64,000 nucleotides of DNA from Diphasiastrum complanatum (lineage: Eukaryota > Streptophyta > Lycopodiopsida > Lycopodiales > Lycopodiaceae), in assembly GCA_029204225.1 (NCBI GenBank), contig CM055093.1, forward strand, positions 33,988,525 through 34,052,524. The letters are read 5' to 3'. Shown here in pieces: positions 11,930-22,721 of this stretch. Each line of letters begins with the position of its first letter. The first letter of the stretch is position 1. Made by a program: the position numbers and the translations under genes. A model generated the notes under the pieces. That model saw only the letters and a list, made by a program, of their open reading frames with translations, did no database searches and was not told where the DNA came from.

Positions 11930-12300
11930 ATCTCGACGAAGGTTTCTAGGGATCTAAACCTATCAGGCGAACGTTTTTCAGGGCTGGCGAAGGATGAACC
12001 TTCGCCCAGGAGGGTCCTTCCCCCAAGTACTGTCATAAATGCATTTTTTCACAATCTGAAACTATGGACAACCTAATTTTGACATTTTACGATCATCTAG
12101 CAGGTCGGCGAAGGTTCATAATGACGTTATGATGCTCGGCGAAGGTTCCCAGAGTGGCATATCACTGAACATTCGCCTGACCCAAAAATTAAATTTTTTC
12201 TTGTCAGAAACCTTCGCCCACCTCAATTTAGATAAATCAAGGGTGGATGTACAGTCTGAGAGCTCAACGAAGGTTTCTGATACTGTAGTGGTTTTCTAAG
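11930..12300 (-). repeat. cluster of a GGCGAAGGTT-type motif in the pol to 3'-ORF gap
   Basis: Seven or more copies of a short unit lie here on the plus strand in either orientation, for example CGACGAAGGTTTC, GGCTGGCGAAGGATGAACC, GTCGGCGAAGGTTC, CTCGGCGAAGGTTC and ACCTTCGCCCA. The same unit recurs in the leader at 18600-19215 and in the leader of the second element of this family (39170-39830). There is no coding capacity. Confidence 0.65.
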
Positions 12301-12438
12301 TCATTTTCCATAAAAATACTGTGCTTCCTTTTTCTTATGTTGATGACTTCCTAAATTTTGCTCATCAGTCTTTCCTTATTTTTTTTTTATTTTTTTATTT
12401 TTTAACTGTCTTTTTCCATAAAAAAGTCAACAAATTAA

Positions 12439-13649
12439 TTACTGAAAACAAAAAATTAAATACAAATAAAATGAAAAAATATATTGAGATCGGGCTTGCT
12501 GAACTGGCGGAGCAGGCTGCCGAAACTTGCATAATCGACTGCTATTTATCGGAGTATCAAATTGTTTTCCATCCAAGTGCTCAAGAATTACTATGCCATA
12601 GTTTAGGATTTCCTTCACTTTATACGGGCCTTCTCCAGTAAACTTCAACTTACCCTTGATCAGCTTGGTTTTGTACATCAATGCAAGATCTCCTGCTTCC
12701 AGTTCTTTCTTGTGCAATCAACGATCATGTCATGCCTTGCGGCGGGCTTTCTCTGCTGCTAAGGCATGAACTTTTGTTGTTGTTATGCGTAAAGATGGGA
12801 TTAAAAATTCAATTGGCATAACAACATCTTGACCATAGACCAGCTGAAAAGGTGTTTGATTTCTACTATTTTTGTATGAATGCCCATAATGCTGCATACA
12901 GTGACATTCCCTCTGGGATAATAGGGAGTACTAAATCTGTGTATAACAAAAAAATCTTCCAGTAAACACTTTATTGTTTGATTAACAAAGTATGTACCTC
13001 GATCACTGACAATTTCGATCGGACATCCAAATTTGATTATAATATTTTCATACAAAAACTTGGTCGTAGATTCCGCATCAGCCACTTTGACAACTTTGGC
13101 TTCAACCCACTTGGTCATATAATCAGTTGCAACGATAATGTATCGGGCCTGAGATCCTTGCGCAGCGAGATGAATAGGACCAACATAATCCAGTCCCCAT
13201 TTTTCAAACGGTGCTTGCGATAAAATCGGATGTAAGGGTTCATAATTCTATCGAGTAGGCCGTCGTGCTCGCTGGCAGACATCACATGTCTGAATAAAAT
13301 TTTATGTGTCCTTATGAAGCGTAAGCCACCAACAACTGGATTGCAAAAGTTTGCAAACAGTAATATCTGTAGAGAAGTGTTCTCCACCCATGCCATCATG
13401 TGAAAACATGATTAGATCTGGTACTTCATGCGGTAAAACGCATCTTCGTAAAATATTATCTGATCCACAACGATACAACTGTCCTGCAATTAATTGATAA
13501 GGTTGAGTTCTATGAATAAATTGTCTTTTCTGTACTTTTGTCAAAGAGTCATTCGGTTGTCCTAGCATCAGGTACTCAACAATATCTGCCGCCCACTCAG
13601 GTACTGCTTCAACATAGAACAACGCAGCATCTGGCAGTTCATCATCCAC
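12439..13649 (-). pseudogene. Ty3 integrase, broken
   Basis: The frame at 13302-13649 holds the spacer and the zinc-binding half of integrase (LIMFSHDGMGGEHFSTD, two His). The Cys pair TCDVCQRA follows in a shifted frame. The core is at 12801-13118, with TKWVEAKVVKVADAESTTKF, IIKFGCPIEIVSDRGTYFV and HRFSTPYYPRG, so the first and second acidic residues are readable. The C-terminal module (12439-12717) has FTGEGPYKVKEIL, the GPY-type motif. No chromodomain follows. Stops and frameshifts break the chain. It follows RNase H as expected for Ty3. Confidence 0.85.
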
Positions 13650-13676
13650 TTCAGTATTAACTGGTGCGGATTCAAT

Positions 13677-15358
13677 TCATGAAACGTGATCGGCTAGATA
13701 ATGTTGCTTCACCTTTCTAACCACAATTCGAAAGTCAAATTCAGTCAATAATAATAACCATCTTGCAATACGTCCAGTATTACACGTCTTATTTACCAAG
13801 TAAAGTAACGGTTGATGATCCGTATAAAATGCAAAGTGCGTCTCCATGAGGTAGTGACGAAATTTTCGAACAGAAAAAATCATGGCTAGTGCTTCACGTT
13901 TTGTTGTTGAATAATTCTTCTCTGGATCTGTAAGCTGTCTGCTTGCAAATCGTATAGGATAATCCTTCTTATAGTCGCCTGGCTACGTCAAAGCTGATCC
14001 AATGGCATATTTTGAGGCATCCGTATGAACATGAAACTCTAATGTCCAATCTGGAGAACGCAGTATTGGTGCTGAAAATAATGCTTTCTTTAATTTTTCA
14101 AAGACTTCTAACGCCTCTACTGTCCAAATAGGAACAATAGTTAATTTGTATATAGGTCGTGCTAAATCCGCAAAGAAGATAATAAAAATTTGATAGTAGT
14201 TTGCCTGACCCATAAACACATGAACTCCTCAAATTGTTGCTGGTGGTGCAATTCCACAATAACTTTGATCTTAGAATAATCGGTGGCAATACCATGTCTT
14301 GATATCACATGTCCAAGCACCACTCCGTGAGAAACCCATATCTGGCATTTTTCTGGATTTAGAAAAATCTGATATTTGCGACATCTTTCAAAGACTTTCT
14401 CCAATCGATCCAGGTGGTCTGTATCTGTACTATGAACTCCCAAGTCGTCCAAGTAAATTTCAAGGAATTTCTGCAGATAATCTTTAAAGGCAAATTGCAT
14501 TACTCTTTGGAATGAATTTGGTGCATTACAGAGTCCAAACGACATTACTTTGTAAGCATAGGTGTCCCATTCTGTTGCAAAAGTAGTTTTGTGACGATCG
14601 GCAGGTGCAATCTTAACCTGGTTGTAACCACTAAATCCATCCAGGAAACTATAAGCTTCCGCTCCAACAAGGCGATCCAAAATGCTTTTAGTAAAAGGTA
14701 ATGGAAAGTGATCCTTCTGTGTCACTTTATTCAATGCATTGAGATTCACACAGATTCGCAATTTCCCATTTTTCTTAGGAACAATGACAATCGGTAAAAT
14801 TCATTCGGTATGCTCGATCTCATAAATGAAATCGTCGTCAAGCAATCTCTGAAGTTCTTTCTTTATCAAATCTGCCACATTAGAATTACAGCGATAGAAC
14901 TTTGTAACCTTTGGTACTGCATCAGGTACTAAAGGTATGGTATGTTCAATGACTGATGTTGGAATACCCTTCAAATCTTGATAAGTCCATGCAAAACAAT
15001 CTTGATACTTAATAAGTAGCAAACAGAGCGCTTGATACTGTTCAGGAGTAAGTTGTGATCCCACTTGTACAATCTTTTCCGGTTCTCTTGGTTCTGCAAG
15101 ATTCATTGGCTGCGTCCTAGCTGGGCCATCGTAAACCTCTTTAGATTCCGGCATGTGTTCTTCAGGTTCACGATGTACTTTAGGTAATATGATAACCACA
15201 TCATCCAGTGTATAGTGTTTACAATGCTCTGGCATATCATGCTCGACTACATTTACTTGTTCTTTTTCGAAAGGACTTGTCTTGGATCTTCGTTTAGTCT
15301 TCTTAGCAGGAATTGATCGTGGAGGTAATGACTTTCGGGATGATAAATCTTTCTTCAC
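13677..15358 (-). pseudogene. Ty3 reverse transcriptase and RNase H, broken
   Basis: The frame at 14801-15358 is the approach to RT (YRCNSNVADLIKKELQRLL). The frame at 14162-14761 holds the palm: KVTQKDHFPLPFTKSILDRL, YSFLDGFSGYNQVKIAP, MSFGLCNAPNSFQRVM, and the catalytic box YLDD at 14444-14455. RNase H follows with EFHVHTDASKYAIGSAL (first Asp) at about 13983-14060, TKREALAMIFSV and FYTDHQPLLYLVNK. A stop near 13980 and a frame change around 14162-14219 break it. The second copy of the family at 43.3-44.7 kb aligns along its length. Confidence 0.9.
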
Positions 15359-15661
15359 AGGTGATGACTCCGAAACGATGATGTCTTGCTAGAATTCTGA
15401 CTTGTAGAATCATCCTCGACTTTTCCTTTGCCTTTATCTAGTAAGGGTGGCACGTTCGCTGAATCAATCTTTTGAGGAAGATTTTCCCATTTCAGGACCG
15501 TATTATTAATGTTGCTTAGCTTGTTTCTTTGTCATCGATCATGTGATCCTATCTCCCTTCAATATAACTGCTTTGGGCGGTTTTATTGTTGGTTCATCAG
15601 GAACATTATGCACTTCAAATCTGGTCGGATCTATATGATGTAGAATCTGTTCATCTGTAAG

Positions 15662-16769
15662 TTATGCATTGTCATCATAAGTTAAGGCATGGCTGATTGG
15701 TATGAGATCATCCTCAATTGGATCTGGTATAGGTTCCATTGATATCCAGGCTACATTCAGCACATTTAGTGGAAACGTGATTGGCGTATCCAAAGTTCGA
15801 TCTAACAAGGAAATCTCGCTCATCTCTGATTGAATATCTTGTTGACACATATATCCTGCTGTACAATCAATTGTTGCAAGATCTTCGTTCCAATTGACAG
15901 TATCCGTTTGAGAATCGTAGTGAACTCCCAATTTTTTCTCTGGTTGATCACAAGTGTGATCCGTTGTTGATGAATTGTCATCCGCTTTTTGAACCACTGG
16001 CTTGATAGTCCAAGTCGTAGGATCAATTTTAACTGCACGTTCATGATTTTCAAAAGTGATTTTGTCGGTATCCCAGTTATGAATTACTTGCGCAACTCGT
16101 AACCATGGACGTCCTAAGAGAACTCGGTAGACATTTGGTGCTTCTGGTAAGTCCATCACGACGAAAGTAATGACAAACTGTACTCCTGCAATCCTGACAG
16201 GTATGTCTTCCACCATTTTTTGTGGACGAACCGTCGTTTGATCAGCTAGCTTAATAGAAAAAGTAGCAGGCTTAATCTTTGTAAGGTCCCATTTTGTACA
16301 TAGCTTTGTAGAAATCAAGTTAACTCCTGAACTGCCATCTATCACAGCTGCTTCTTTAGAAAATTGTCTATGTTGTATCGTCATATTCTTTTGTTCACTT
16401 TCCCAAGCGGCTCCAACATGGAATACATCGTTAGATTCTTCAAATCCAGCACAAAAAAAACGGCTCCTGATGGTCTTCTGATTCTTCTTGAGCTAACTTT
16501 CGTGCTAAGACTTCTCTTGCTTTTGGCACCAACTTTAGGAACTCTCTCAATGAAATATTGGTCTTGCTAGACAAAATATTCATGAGTAATTCTGTATGCG
16601 GTGCTTCCGGTTCAGTCATCTTGAAGGGTTCTTCGTGATAGTGTAATTGATCATTCATATCTGTACGTAAATTTCTTGGAGGCTGCAATGGTGAAGACCG
16701 AACTTCAGCTGTTACTTTAGCATTTTCAAGTTCCTCTTCTTCTTGCAGATGTTTAATCCACTGTCTCAT
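15662..16769 (-). pseudogene. Ty3 protease and gag-protease linker
   Basis: The frame at 15662-16384 holds an aspartic protease of the kind found in plant Ty3 elements. AAVIDGSSGVNLIST contains the catalytic Asp, followed by FVVMDLPEAPNVYRVLLGRP and WLRVAQVIHNW. Before it, 16440-16769 is an acidic linker (LKLVPKAREVLARKLAQEES). After it, 15.36-15.66 kb is a degenerate spacer to RT. The protease would process the polyprotein. Frame changes separate the blocks. Confidence 0.75.
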
Positions 16770-16967
16770 ATCTTGATATCTTCGTTTTTCTTTGGATAGA
16801 CTTCGATGCTGTTGGTGTATCGTTCAATGGTATAGAATCAGGAGGTACTGAATCCACTACTGGTTCTTTTTGCTTTTGTGCTCTGGTGACCACCATCAAG
16901 GGTGCACTTGGTTTATTATGAGTTACCGATCCTTACTTGATTGTTATCAAATTTACAGGTGCTGTAG

Positions 16968-18413
16968 CTAGTGGTGGCTTCGGACTTGCTGGACAGTCTT
17001 TATAGCAATGCCCATATCCACAGTCACAACATAATGGTTTTTGTAAAGAGAAAACATCAAAGAGAAATTTGTTTTGGTTGTGGATTGTAAATTCATTTCA
17101 CTTCTTAACTTTTGAATTTTATGAAGTAAAAGAAATTTTCTTTTATTTGGGCATTCTGCAACTCTGTGATTTTCTCCACATGCAAAGCATCCAAGTGGTG
17201 CTCTGGCCAAATTTCTCGAGGCTTGTTGTTGAGCGGCAGCATAAATGACATACTGTTCTGAAGATCCACCTTTCTGATCATTACCATAGCTCCATTGCTC
17301 AGCACTTCCGTAAGATTCTGGTTCCATCAAATTGGCAGGAGGAGCGGAGTGTTTTGGTGGGGTAGGCAAAGCTAGACATTTCGGGTATCCAAGAGTAGAT
17401 TGTCGTAGTCTTGCTGCTGGATTGCCTCCATATTGTGGATCTCGATATTCCATCTGGGCATACCGTTGCTGAATTATCCGAGGGTTGAAGTTGCAAAAGG
17501 CAGTCTCATGGTCAGGTGAATTACACAGATGGCAAACACTGATTTTCATTCGTTTTTTCAATTGAGGACACTCGTTCACTATGTGATTTCCTGTACAAAT
17601 AGAACACAAGACATTTTTCCTGGTAGGAAAAGTCTTTGCAAACTTCTCAGGTTCCTTGTTCGCTTCTCCGTGGAAATTTTCCAATGCTTTGATCTTCTCA
17701 TCAAAATGCAACTACAACTTTTCCATCTGTTTCTGCTGGATCTTCCCAAGTTTCTCGAACTCATTGAGCATCATTTCTACAGTAGCATTGGCATTCGTTG
17801 ATGCAATAGTGGTGGATGTCATAGTAGTCTGCCCTGCTGTGTGACAACATACTGACATTCGGCTCATCATCTGAATCTTCATGCTCCTCCTGAATTGCAT
17901 CATCCATAGCATTTTGCAAAAGTGCGTACTCATTATGGCGTTTCAGTTCACGTCTGATCCGTTTAGGTAGACCTGACAAAAACCACATAATCATGGCATT
18001 TTCATTAATCAGCTCAGGCTCACATTCAGATCTAAGACGTTTTACCCTTTCGATGTAATCTCGAACCATTTCCCGCTTTCCCATTTTAATTTTACTTAAA
18101 AGTAGGAAAGGGTCTTCCATAAACTTCCGCGGTTTGAACCATGTGATAAGGGTTCGTTTAACAACCTCCCAATCTATACGGTAGTTTCACCTTGGTTATA
18201 GTACCAATCTTGTGCTGCGTCTGTTAATGCCATAGGAAATAGCTTAAGTTTATCTTGAGGATAAATCTCACCATAGACCTCACAAGATTCAACATAGATC
18301 TGAAGAAATCTAACTGGATCTGTTAGTCCATTATATTTGGATAGATCCAATCGGGGTGCTCTTCTAACAATAATTGGATTGACCTCCTATGGAGCACCTC
18401 CAGGGGCAGCCAT
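16968..18413 (-). pseudogene. Ty3 gag with several zinc knuckles, broken
   Basis: The start is the ATG at 18411-18413, which opens MAAPGGAP and then hits a stop. The second copy at 40,058 has a sense codon there. The Retrotrans_gag core is in 17761-18120 and upstream text (DLSKYNGLTDPVRFL, DWYYNQ, KREMVRDYIERVKRLR, MIMWFLSGLPKRIRREL). Zinc knuckles follow in 16968-17711: CSICTGNHIVNEC, CHLCNSPDHETAFC and CFACGENHRVAEC. A fourth, of the form CDCGYGHCYKDC, lies in a shifted frame near 16990-17035. Frameshifts lie at about 17.7-17.8 kb and 17.04 kb. Confidence 0.88.
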
Positions 18414-19527
18414 CTTACAAATTTAGATCAAATCGATAACGAGATTGGATATAGATTTTTCCAAAAAACTATCTCAGATTACATCTGCTAGCTCTATTTC
18501 ACTTTTCAAGAATCTGATTCTATATGATGAAAAACTACCCAAAATTTGATCAATTGATACTTCTCAAAAATGATTGAAAACTCAGAAACTAGAAATAGGA
18601 CTGGCGAAGGTTCTCTAGGCGAAGGTTGTCTAGGCGATTTTGGGATGAAAACTCTCTGAACACTTTTCTGGCAATTTCTTGGGAAATAACCTTCGTCGAC
18701 TTCTCAGATGAAAGACTTGACACAGATAAAACTATGGACAACCGAACGAAGGTTTCTGACACAAGCAAATACTATTTTTGTAATCTGACGAGGGTAAAAA
18801 TCAAGATTTTTTGTGATCTGATCAAGAAGAATCTTTGTCGAACTCAAAAATAATATTTTACTATAGATAGAATATTCTGGAAACTCGGCGAAGGTTCTGG
18901 CGAAGGATCAAGAGTAATATTGGTAATTTTGCAAAAAAATATGACAATATGACAACTGATCCTTTGAAAACCTTTCTATTTTTGGTATTATTCTTTCCCG
19001 ACCTGGCAGTAGATAGATCTGAATCACATCTAAACACAGTGAATTGCGCAAAGGTTCTTTTTCTGTATTTTTTAGGGTTTTGATAATTTTTTGTGTTTTT
19101 TGGTGGTTTTTTTGATGTTTCTAGAAATCTGCTGGGAATTAATCTTCGCCCTTCAAACTGAAGGTTTTGTAAAAAAAAAACCAAAGGTGTCTGTAACTCG
19201 GTGAAGGTTTCCTGAAAGAGGATAAAAAGTTCTGAGCTCTAATGACGTTTTTTGTCTCTTTTTGACCAAATTTGGCAGATTTGACCGATTTTTGTTATTT
19301 TTCTCTGATATCTCAGATCCAAATGGATCTTAAGATTGGTGATCTGAATAGCTTTTCCTGTTTAATAATCAGATTAGATTTCAAACAAGCAAATCCACTC
19401 AAATCTAGCAAAATCAATCCCAAACTAACCCTACAATGTAGTGTTAACACTATTCATGCCACGACAAGATGCCTAATGCAAGCTAACCATCAACCACACA
19501 TGCTGCAAACTGAAAAATTGGCGTAGC
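18414..19527 (-). other. Ty3 element leader with repeated GGCGAAGGTT-type motif
   Basis: This is the untranslated leader between the PBS and the gag start. It carries repeated short units such as GGCGAAGGTTCTCTAGGCGA (18603-18622), CTCGGCGAAGGTTCTGGCGA (about 18884-18903) and CGGTGAAGGTTTCC (about 19199). On the element's sense strand the unit reads AACCTTCGCC. No conserved open frame is seen. Confidence 0.7.
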
Positions 19528-19545
19528 TCCTCGGCAACGGCGCCA
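19528..19545 (-). other. Ty3 primer binding site (tRNA-Asp type)
   Basis: On the minus strand TGGCGCCGTTGCCGAGGA follows the 5' LTR after four bases. It matches, with one difference, the PBS complementary to the 3' end of tRNA-Asp that is common in Athila/Tat elements. Confidence 0.85.
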
Positions 19546-19549
19546 AAAT

Positions 19550-20304
19550 TGTAGTGGGTTTCTTTCCTTGCCTAACCTGAATCCAAGATCTAGTCCTAGC
19601 ATCAAAGAGACGGAGTTAGTTGTCACGCGTGGGTTTGTTCCCATGAGAGCGATAGTATAGTTCAGATTTTAACATAAATGGAGGATCTAACACTAACATC
19701 CATTAACACTAAGCATTAACACTACCTCCATTTACCCTACTTCCATTAACCCTAAATCCACAACAATGATAGAAACTTGCTCTTCTCTCTCTCCTTTTCT
19801 CTCTCACAAAAAGCATAAGAAATAGCAATCCCAATAATGATCAAATCCAACAATTAGCAAAATCCAAAGATAGCATGAGAAATAGAGGAGGAGAGAGGAA
19901 GAGCAAGGACATTCATCAATCCCTTTCTAAAGAGAACCAATCTACTTTATTGAAATGAGGAAATGAACATGAGGAGCAACTCGAGTTGGTCCCTTTTTAT
20001 AGTAGAGAGGAGGACCCTGGCCTCTGAATCCTATTGGTCCAGTCTTGCCTCTCTTTTTATTCAAATTTAAAAAAGTGTGGGAACTATCAAATTTGGAGGG
20101 AAACCCAACTTTATTCACTAACTTGACATTTAGGCCCTGTGACATTGAAAGTCCCGCAAAAAGACCTAAAGTCCTTATATTAACTTTCTAATTAATCAAA
20201 TAACTATGTGATCATTGGGTTGGACTTACACACGCAGGGTGCCAAATCCCTCTCACTTATTAACTAGGGTTAGGATTGTCTTGGGATCCACAAACCCTCC
20301 AACA
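19550..20304 (-). repeat. Ty3 element 5' LTR
   Basis: It runs TGTAGTGGGTTTC...CCCTCCAACA on the plus strand and is 755 bp. The flanking CTTAG at 20305-20309 matches 7952-7956 and proves the insertion borders. Confidence 0.92.
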
Positions 20305-20309
20305 CTTAG

Positions 20310-20803
20310 CTGATCCACGGCGCTCCACGGACTCTGAGGATTTGCTACTTTGCACTAGGGCGCCCTTCTACAGGCTTTTACAACTTAAAAAACGGATCAT
20401 TATAGAGAGAAAACTTTGCTTTTATGCTTCCAAACCCTAGGGTAGGGTTTTTCTCACAACTTTGATCTTAGCTTGCTTTCCACAGCTCTCTGGCTGGCCT
20501 AATCAACTGCTCTGAGGTCGCCCTACTACTGGAAAGCTGATGCTTCAATCCATTTGTCAAACGGTGTCCGTTCAAATGCACACCGAGCAACTCCTCTAAG
20601 AAATTTTTTAGAATTCTGCTTCGTAGATTCTACTGATCAATCCTATCACTGAATCCTCACACAGTCTCAAGCTTACCAAGCTTCTGTGTGCTAGAATCTA
20701 TGCACCAATGCTTCACTTTCGCCGTAAACCCCGAACTCTCAGAAGACAGTTCTCCCGAAGCTCTCTTCAACGACGATGCTGTACTGTGTACACTCCATGT
20801 ACG
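20310..20803 (-). other. copia leader, LTR-proximal part
   Basis: This continues the copia element right of the nested Ty3 insertion. It is non-coding and carries no motif I recognise. Confidence 0.6.
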
Positions 20804-20815
20804 GCTTTGATACCA
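20804..20815 (-). other. copia primer binding site (initiator Met tRNA type)
   Basis: The minus strand reads TGGTATCAAAGC directly after the LTR end, one base off the common copia PBS TGGTATCAGAGC. Confidence 0.85.
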
Positions 20816-21088
20816 ACTTAGAATTTGCTTCAACAGGAACACAGATCATGCTACACAGTAACATAGACAGAAAACACTCTCCACAGCAAGCTCACATAGC
20901 AACTGTATTTCTCAAAATGAAATTACACTGTACATATAGTTGTTCACTCAGGCAACCCATGCATGACCCAAGTTGTCGTTGACGGGACGCGTGTCCCGTC
21001 GACTTGCCTCGTGGCGAGGCCAACTGATCCTTATCAACTGATAGGACCCACAGTACAGTAACACAGTGAATCTACTTTAATTCTAACT
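20816..21088 (-). repeat. copia 5' LTR
   Basis: This 273-bp repeat pairs with 2525-2784. It carries an extra stretch of about 13 bp near 21016-21028. AGGAG follows at 21089-21093. Confidence 0.9.
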
Positions 21089-21240
21089 AGGAGGCCCTTT
21101 CCTCAAGATACAGGAGAACTAAGAATATCCTCAGACACGCAATTAATCCAGTCCTCGACTACTTCAGGCTTCCTATATTTACGGTCACTGATAAACATTT
21201 CGGTTGGCAGCCTAAGTGGTTAGACGTAACCAATTGCAAC
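21089..21240 (-). pseudogene. relic of a Ty3-type gag gene, 5' part
   Basis: Read on the minus strand, the text LLYLEER leads toward the MTWVKFKKYF block left of the copia element once that element is ignored. It is therefore the other side of the relic at 2270-2499. It is short and degenerate, and the call depends on the left half. Confidence 0.35.
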
Positions 21241-22566
21241 TGGTTAAAGATACATTGTAGTTGTTGGTCTCATTTCTTATTACTTTTATGGATTTATATT
21301 ATAGCTTTTCTATTGTCATAATAATTGATTCATAGGGTGTTTGAGATTCAAGTGCACTAGAGTAATTTTTGGGTGAAGGCTTTCAAAACCGAATCATCCA
21401 TCACAACATCATTTTCTACCATTTTTATCTTTACAAATTAAAAGAAAAGAGCAATTAGTTGAATATTGACGTTACTTTAAACCATTCACAATACTAGGTG
21501 CTCGTATGAGTTAAACTCTAATTTTTATTCAATAAAGGTCGCATTGTGTTCAAGCACAATATAGGTAGTCATCCAATAGCCAAATGGTACCCCCGCAACA
21601 ACTCAAGCAGGCCGAAAAATTCCATACTTAACCATTATTGATTTACCAACCAACTGGTATCTTCCTTTCTCGAAAAAAACATTCTAGTGATTTTCATTTC
21701 CAAAAATTCTATCGAAACCATATAAGCTAGTGATACTAATTCACAAAAGAACTTTAAGTTTGTTCCTTAATGAGTAACATTTCAAGCTAGAATCATAGCT
21801 AGATGTTTACATATTTTTAGATAGTCAATGAAGGCCATTGGCTTAGGATTTTCACTAGTTGAATATATTTTAGCTTATGGCATTTCACAAGATAGCTTAA
21901 TTTGTAGCTACAATTACTCACGAACAATTAAAAACCCCACTAAATACTACTACAAATATCCTTTGAAGTAGTAATATCTTTCAAAAGCTTATTACATAGG
22001 AAAAATAATTCCAAGTTTTTTGATTTCAAGTTTCAATACTGACTATTAATTAACTGCTAGTAGGCCTCGTCACTCTTTCTAGATACAAGACCTCCCATAT
22101 GCAACTAACAATAAACCTTTCATTAAAACTAATCTTTTGCAGATTTTAATCACACGTGGGGTCAAGCTAATGCATAGTACAACATGGTTAACTAGGGTTG
22201 ACCAAGGACATGGGGACTTGACCTTACCTAGCCATGTCATCAAAGGACTTTGCCACTTCGTAGATTTAGTTACACCTCATCATATGGAGGTAGGACACAT
22301 GCTCCACCATGTGATCAAGGTATAACAATGTATCTTCCACACACTCTCTCTAAAATACATACACACATATGTACACACACACACATATGATACATATGCA
22401 TGTATCATAGTTGCATTACCGTTTCGCGAATCGTGATTCGCGAATTGTTTTTTTTTTCTCACACAAAAATTTGTCAAAAGGAAAAAATAAATAAATTTGC
22501 GATTCATGATTCATAGAATCTCAATTCGCAAATCGCGATACCCTACGACTATGGTATGTATGTATT
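21241..22566. other. no gene; one strong palindrome
   Basis: AT-rich sequence without a supported frame. At 22424-22445 there is a near-perfect palindrome, CGCGAATC-GT-GATTCGCG, and a related CGATTCATGATTC...AATCGCGATA stretch follows at about 22500-22540. A short run of alternating ACAC and ATAT lies at 22360-22400. Confidence 0.5.
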
Positions 22567-22721
22567 ATGGAAGGAGCCGAGCATAGGCCATTTTGCCCGG
22601 TTTGGCTTTCCAAAATAATTTAGGCCCGGTAAGGATTTCCAAAAAAATTTGGGAGGGGCCGAGCCTAAATTTTTTTGGAAAGCCGAACCGGGCAGAATGG
22701 CCTTTGCCCGGCTCCTTCCAT
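22567..22721. mobile_element. foldback MITE-like element
   Basis: This stretch of about 155 bp begins ATGGAAGGAGCCGAGC and ends as the reverse complement (GCCCGGCTCCTTCCAT). Its arms are about 60 bp and can pair over most of their length (GCCCGGTTTGGCTTTCC against GGAAAGCCGAACCGGGC). No coding capacity and no clear target duplication. Confidence 0.75.

Larger units (their letters stand above)
7957..20304 (-). mobile_element. Ty3/gypsy LTR retrotransposon, non-chromovirus type, with a long extra 3' coding region
   Basis: Two 755-bp LTRs (7957-8711 and 19550-20304) are flanked by CTTAG (7952-7956 and 20305-20309). On the minus strand the order is 5' LTR, PBS matching tRNA-Asp, a leader of about 1.1 kb, gag with several zinc knuckles, protease, RT, RNase H, integrase, a gap of about 0.7 kb, an unrecognised coding region of about 3 kb, polypurine tract and 3' LTR. 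RT before integrase defines Ty3. There is no chromodomain. The tRNA-Asp PBS and the extra 3' region suggest the Athila/Tat side of the family (inference). The LTRs differ by several percent by eye, and the reading frames are broken. It sits inside the copia leader. Confidence 0.93.
2525..21088 (-). mobile_element. Ty1/copia LTR retrotransposon, full length, interrupted by a nested Ty3 element
   Basis: Paired LTRs lie at 2525-2784 and 20816-21088, flanked by AGGAG on both sides. On the minus strand the order is 5' LTR, primer binding site TGGTATCAAAGC (initiator Met tRNA type), leader, gag with a zinc knuckle, protease, integrase, RT, RNase H, purine tract and 3' LTR. This is the Ty1/copia gene order, with integrase before RT. 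Removing the nested Ty3 element and its duplicated CTTAG leaves about 6.2 kb. The coding region is broken by several stops and frameshifts and by an insertion between RT and RNase H, so it is not autonomous. Confidence 0.92.

Noticed and set aside
20804-20815. tRNA genes at the tRNA-like words (20804, 19528, 38836, 46146)
   Set aside because: These are short primer binding sites next to LTR ends, without cloverleaf sequence.
2500-21114. A target duplication of more than 20 bp for the copia element
   Set aside because: The LTR ends and PBS fix a 5-bp AGGAG duplication. The longer match continues outside it and is better explained as an older tandem duplication.
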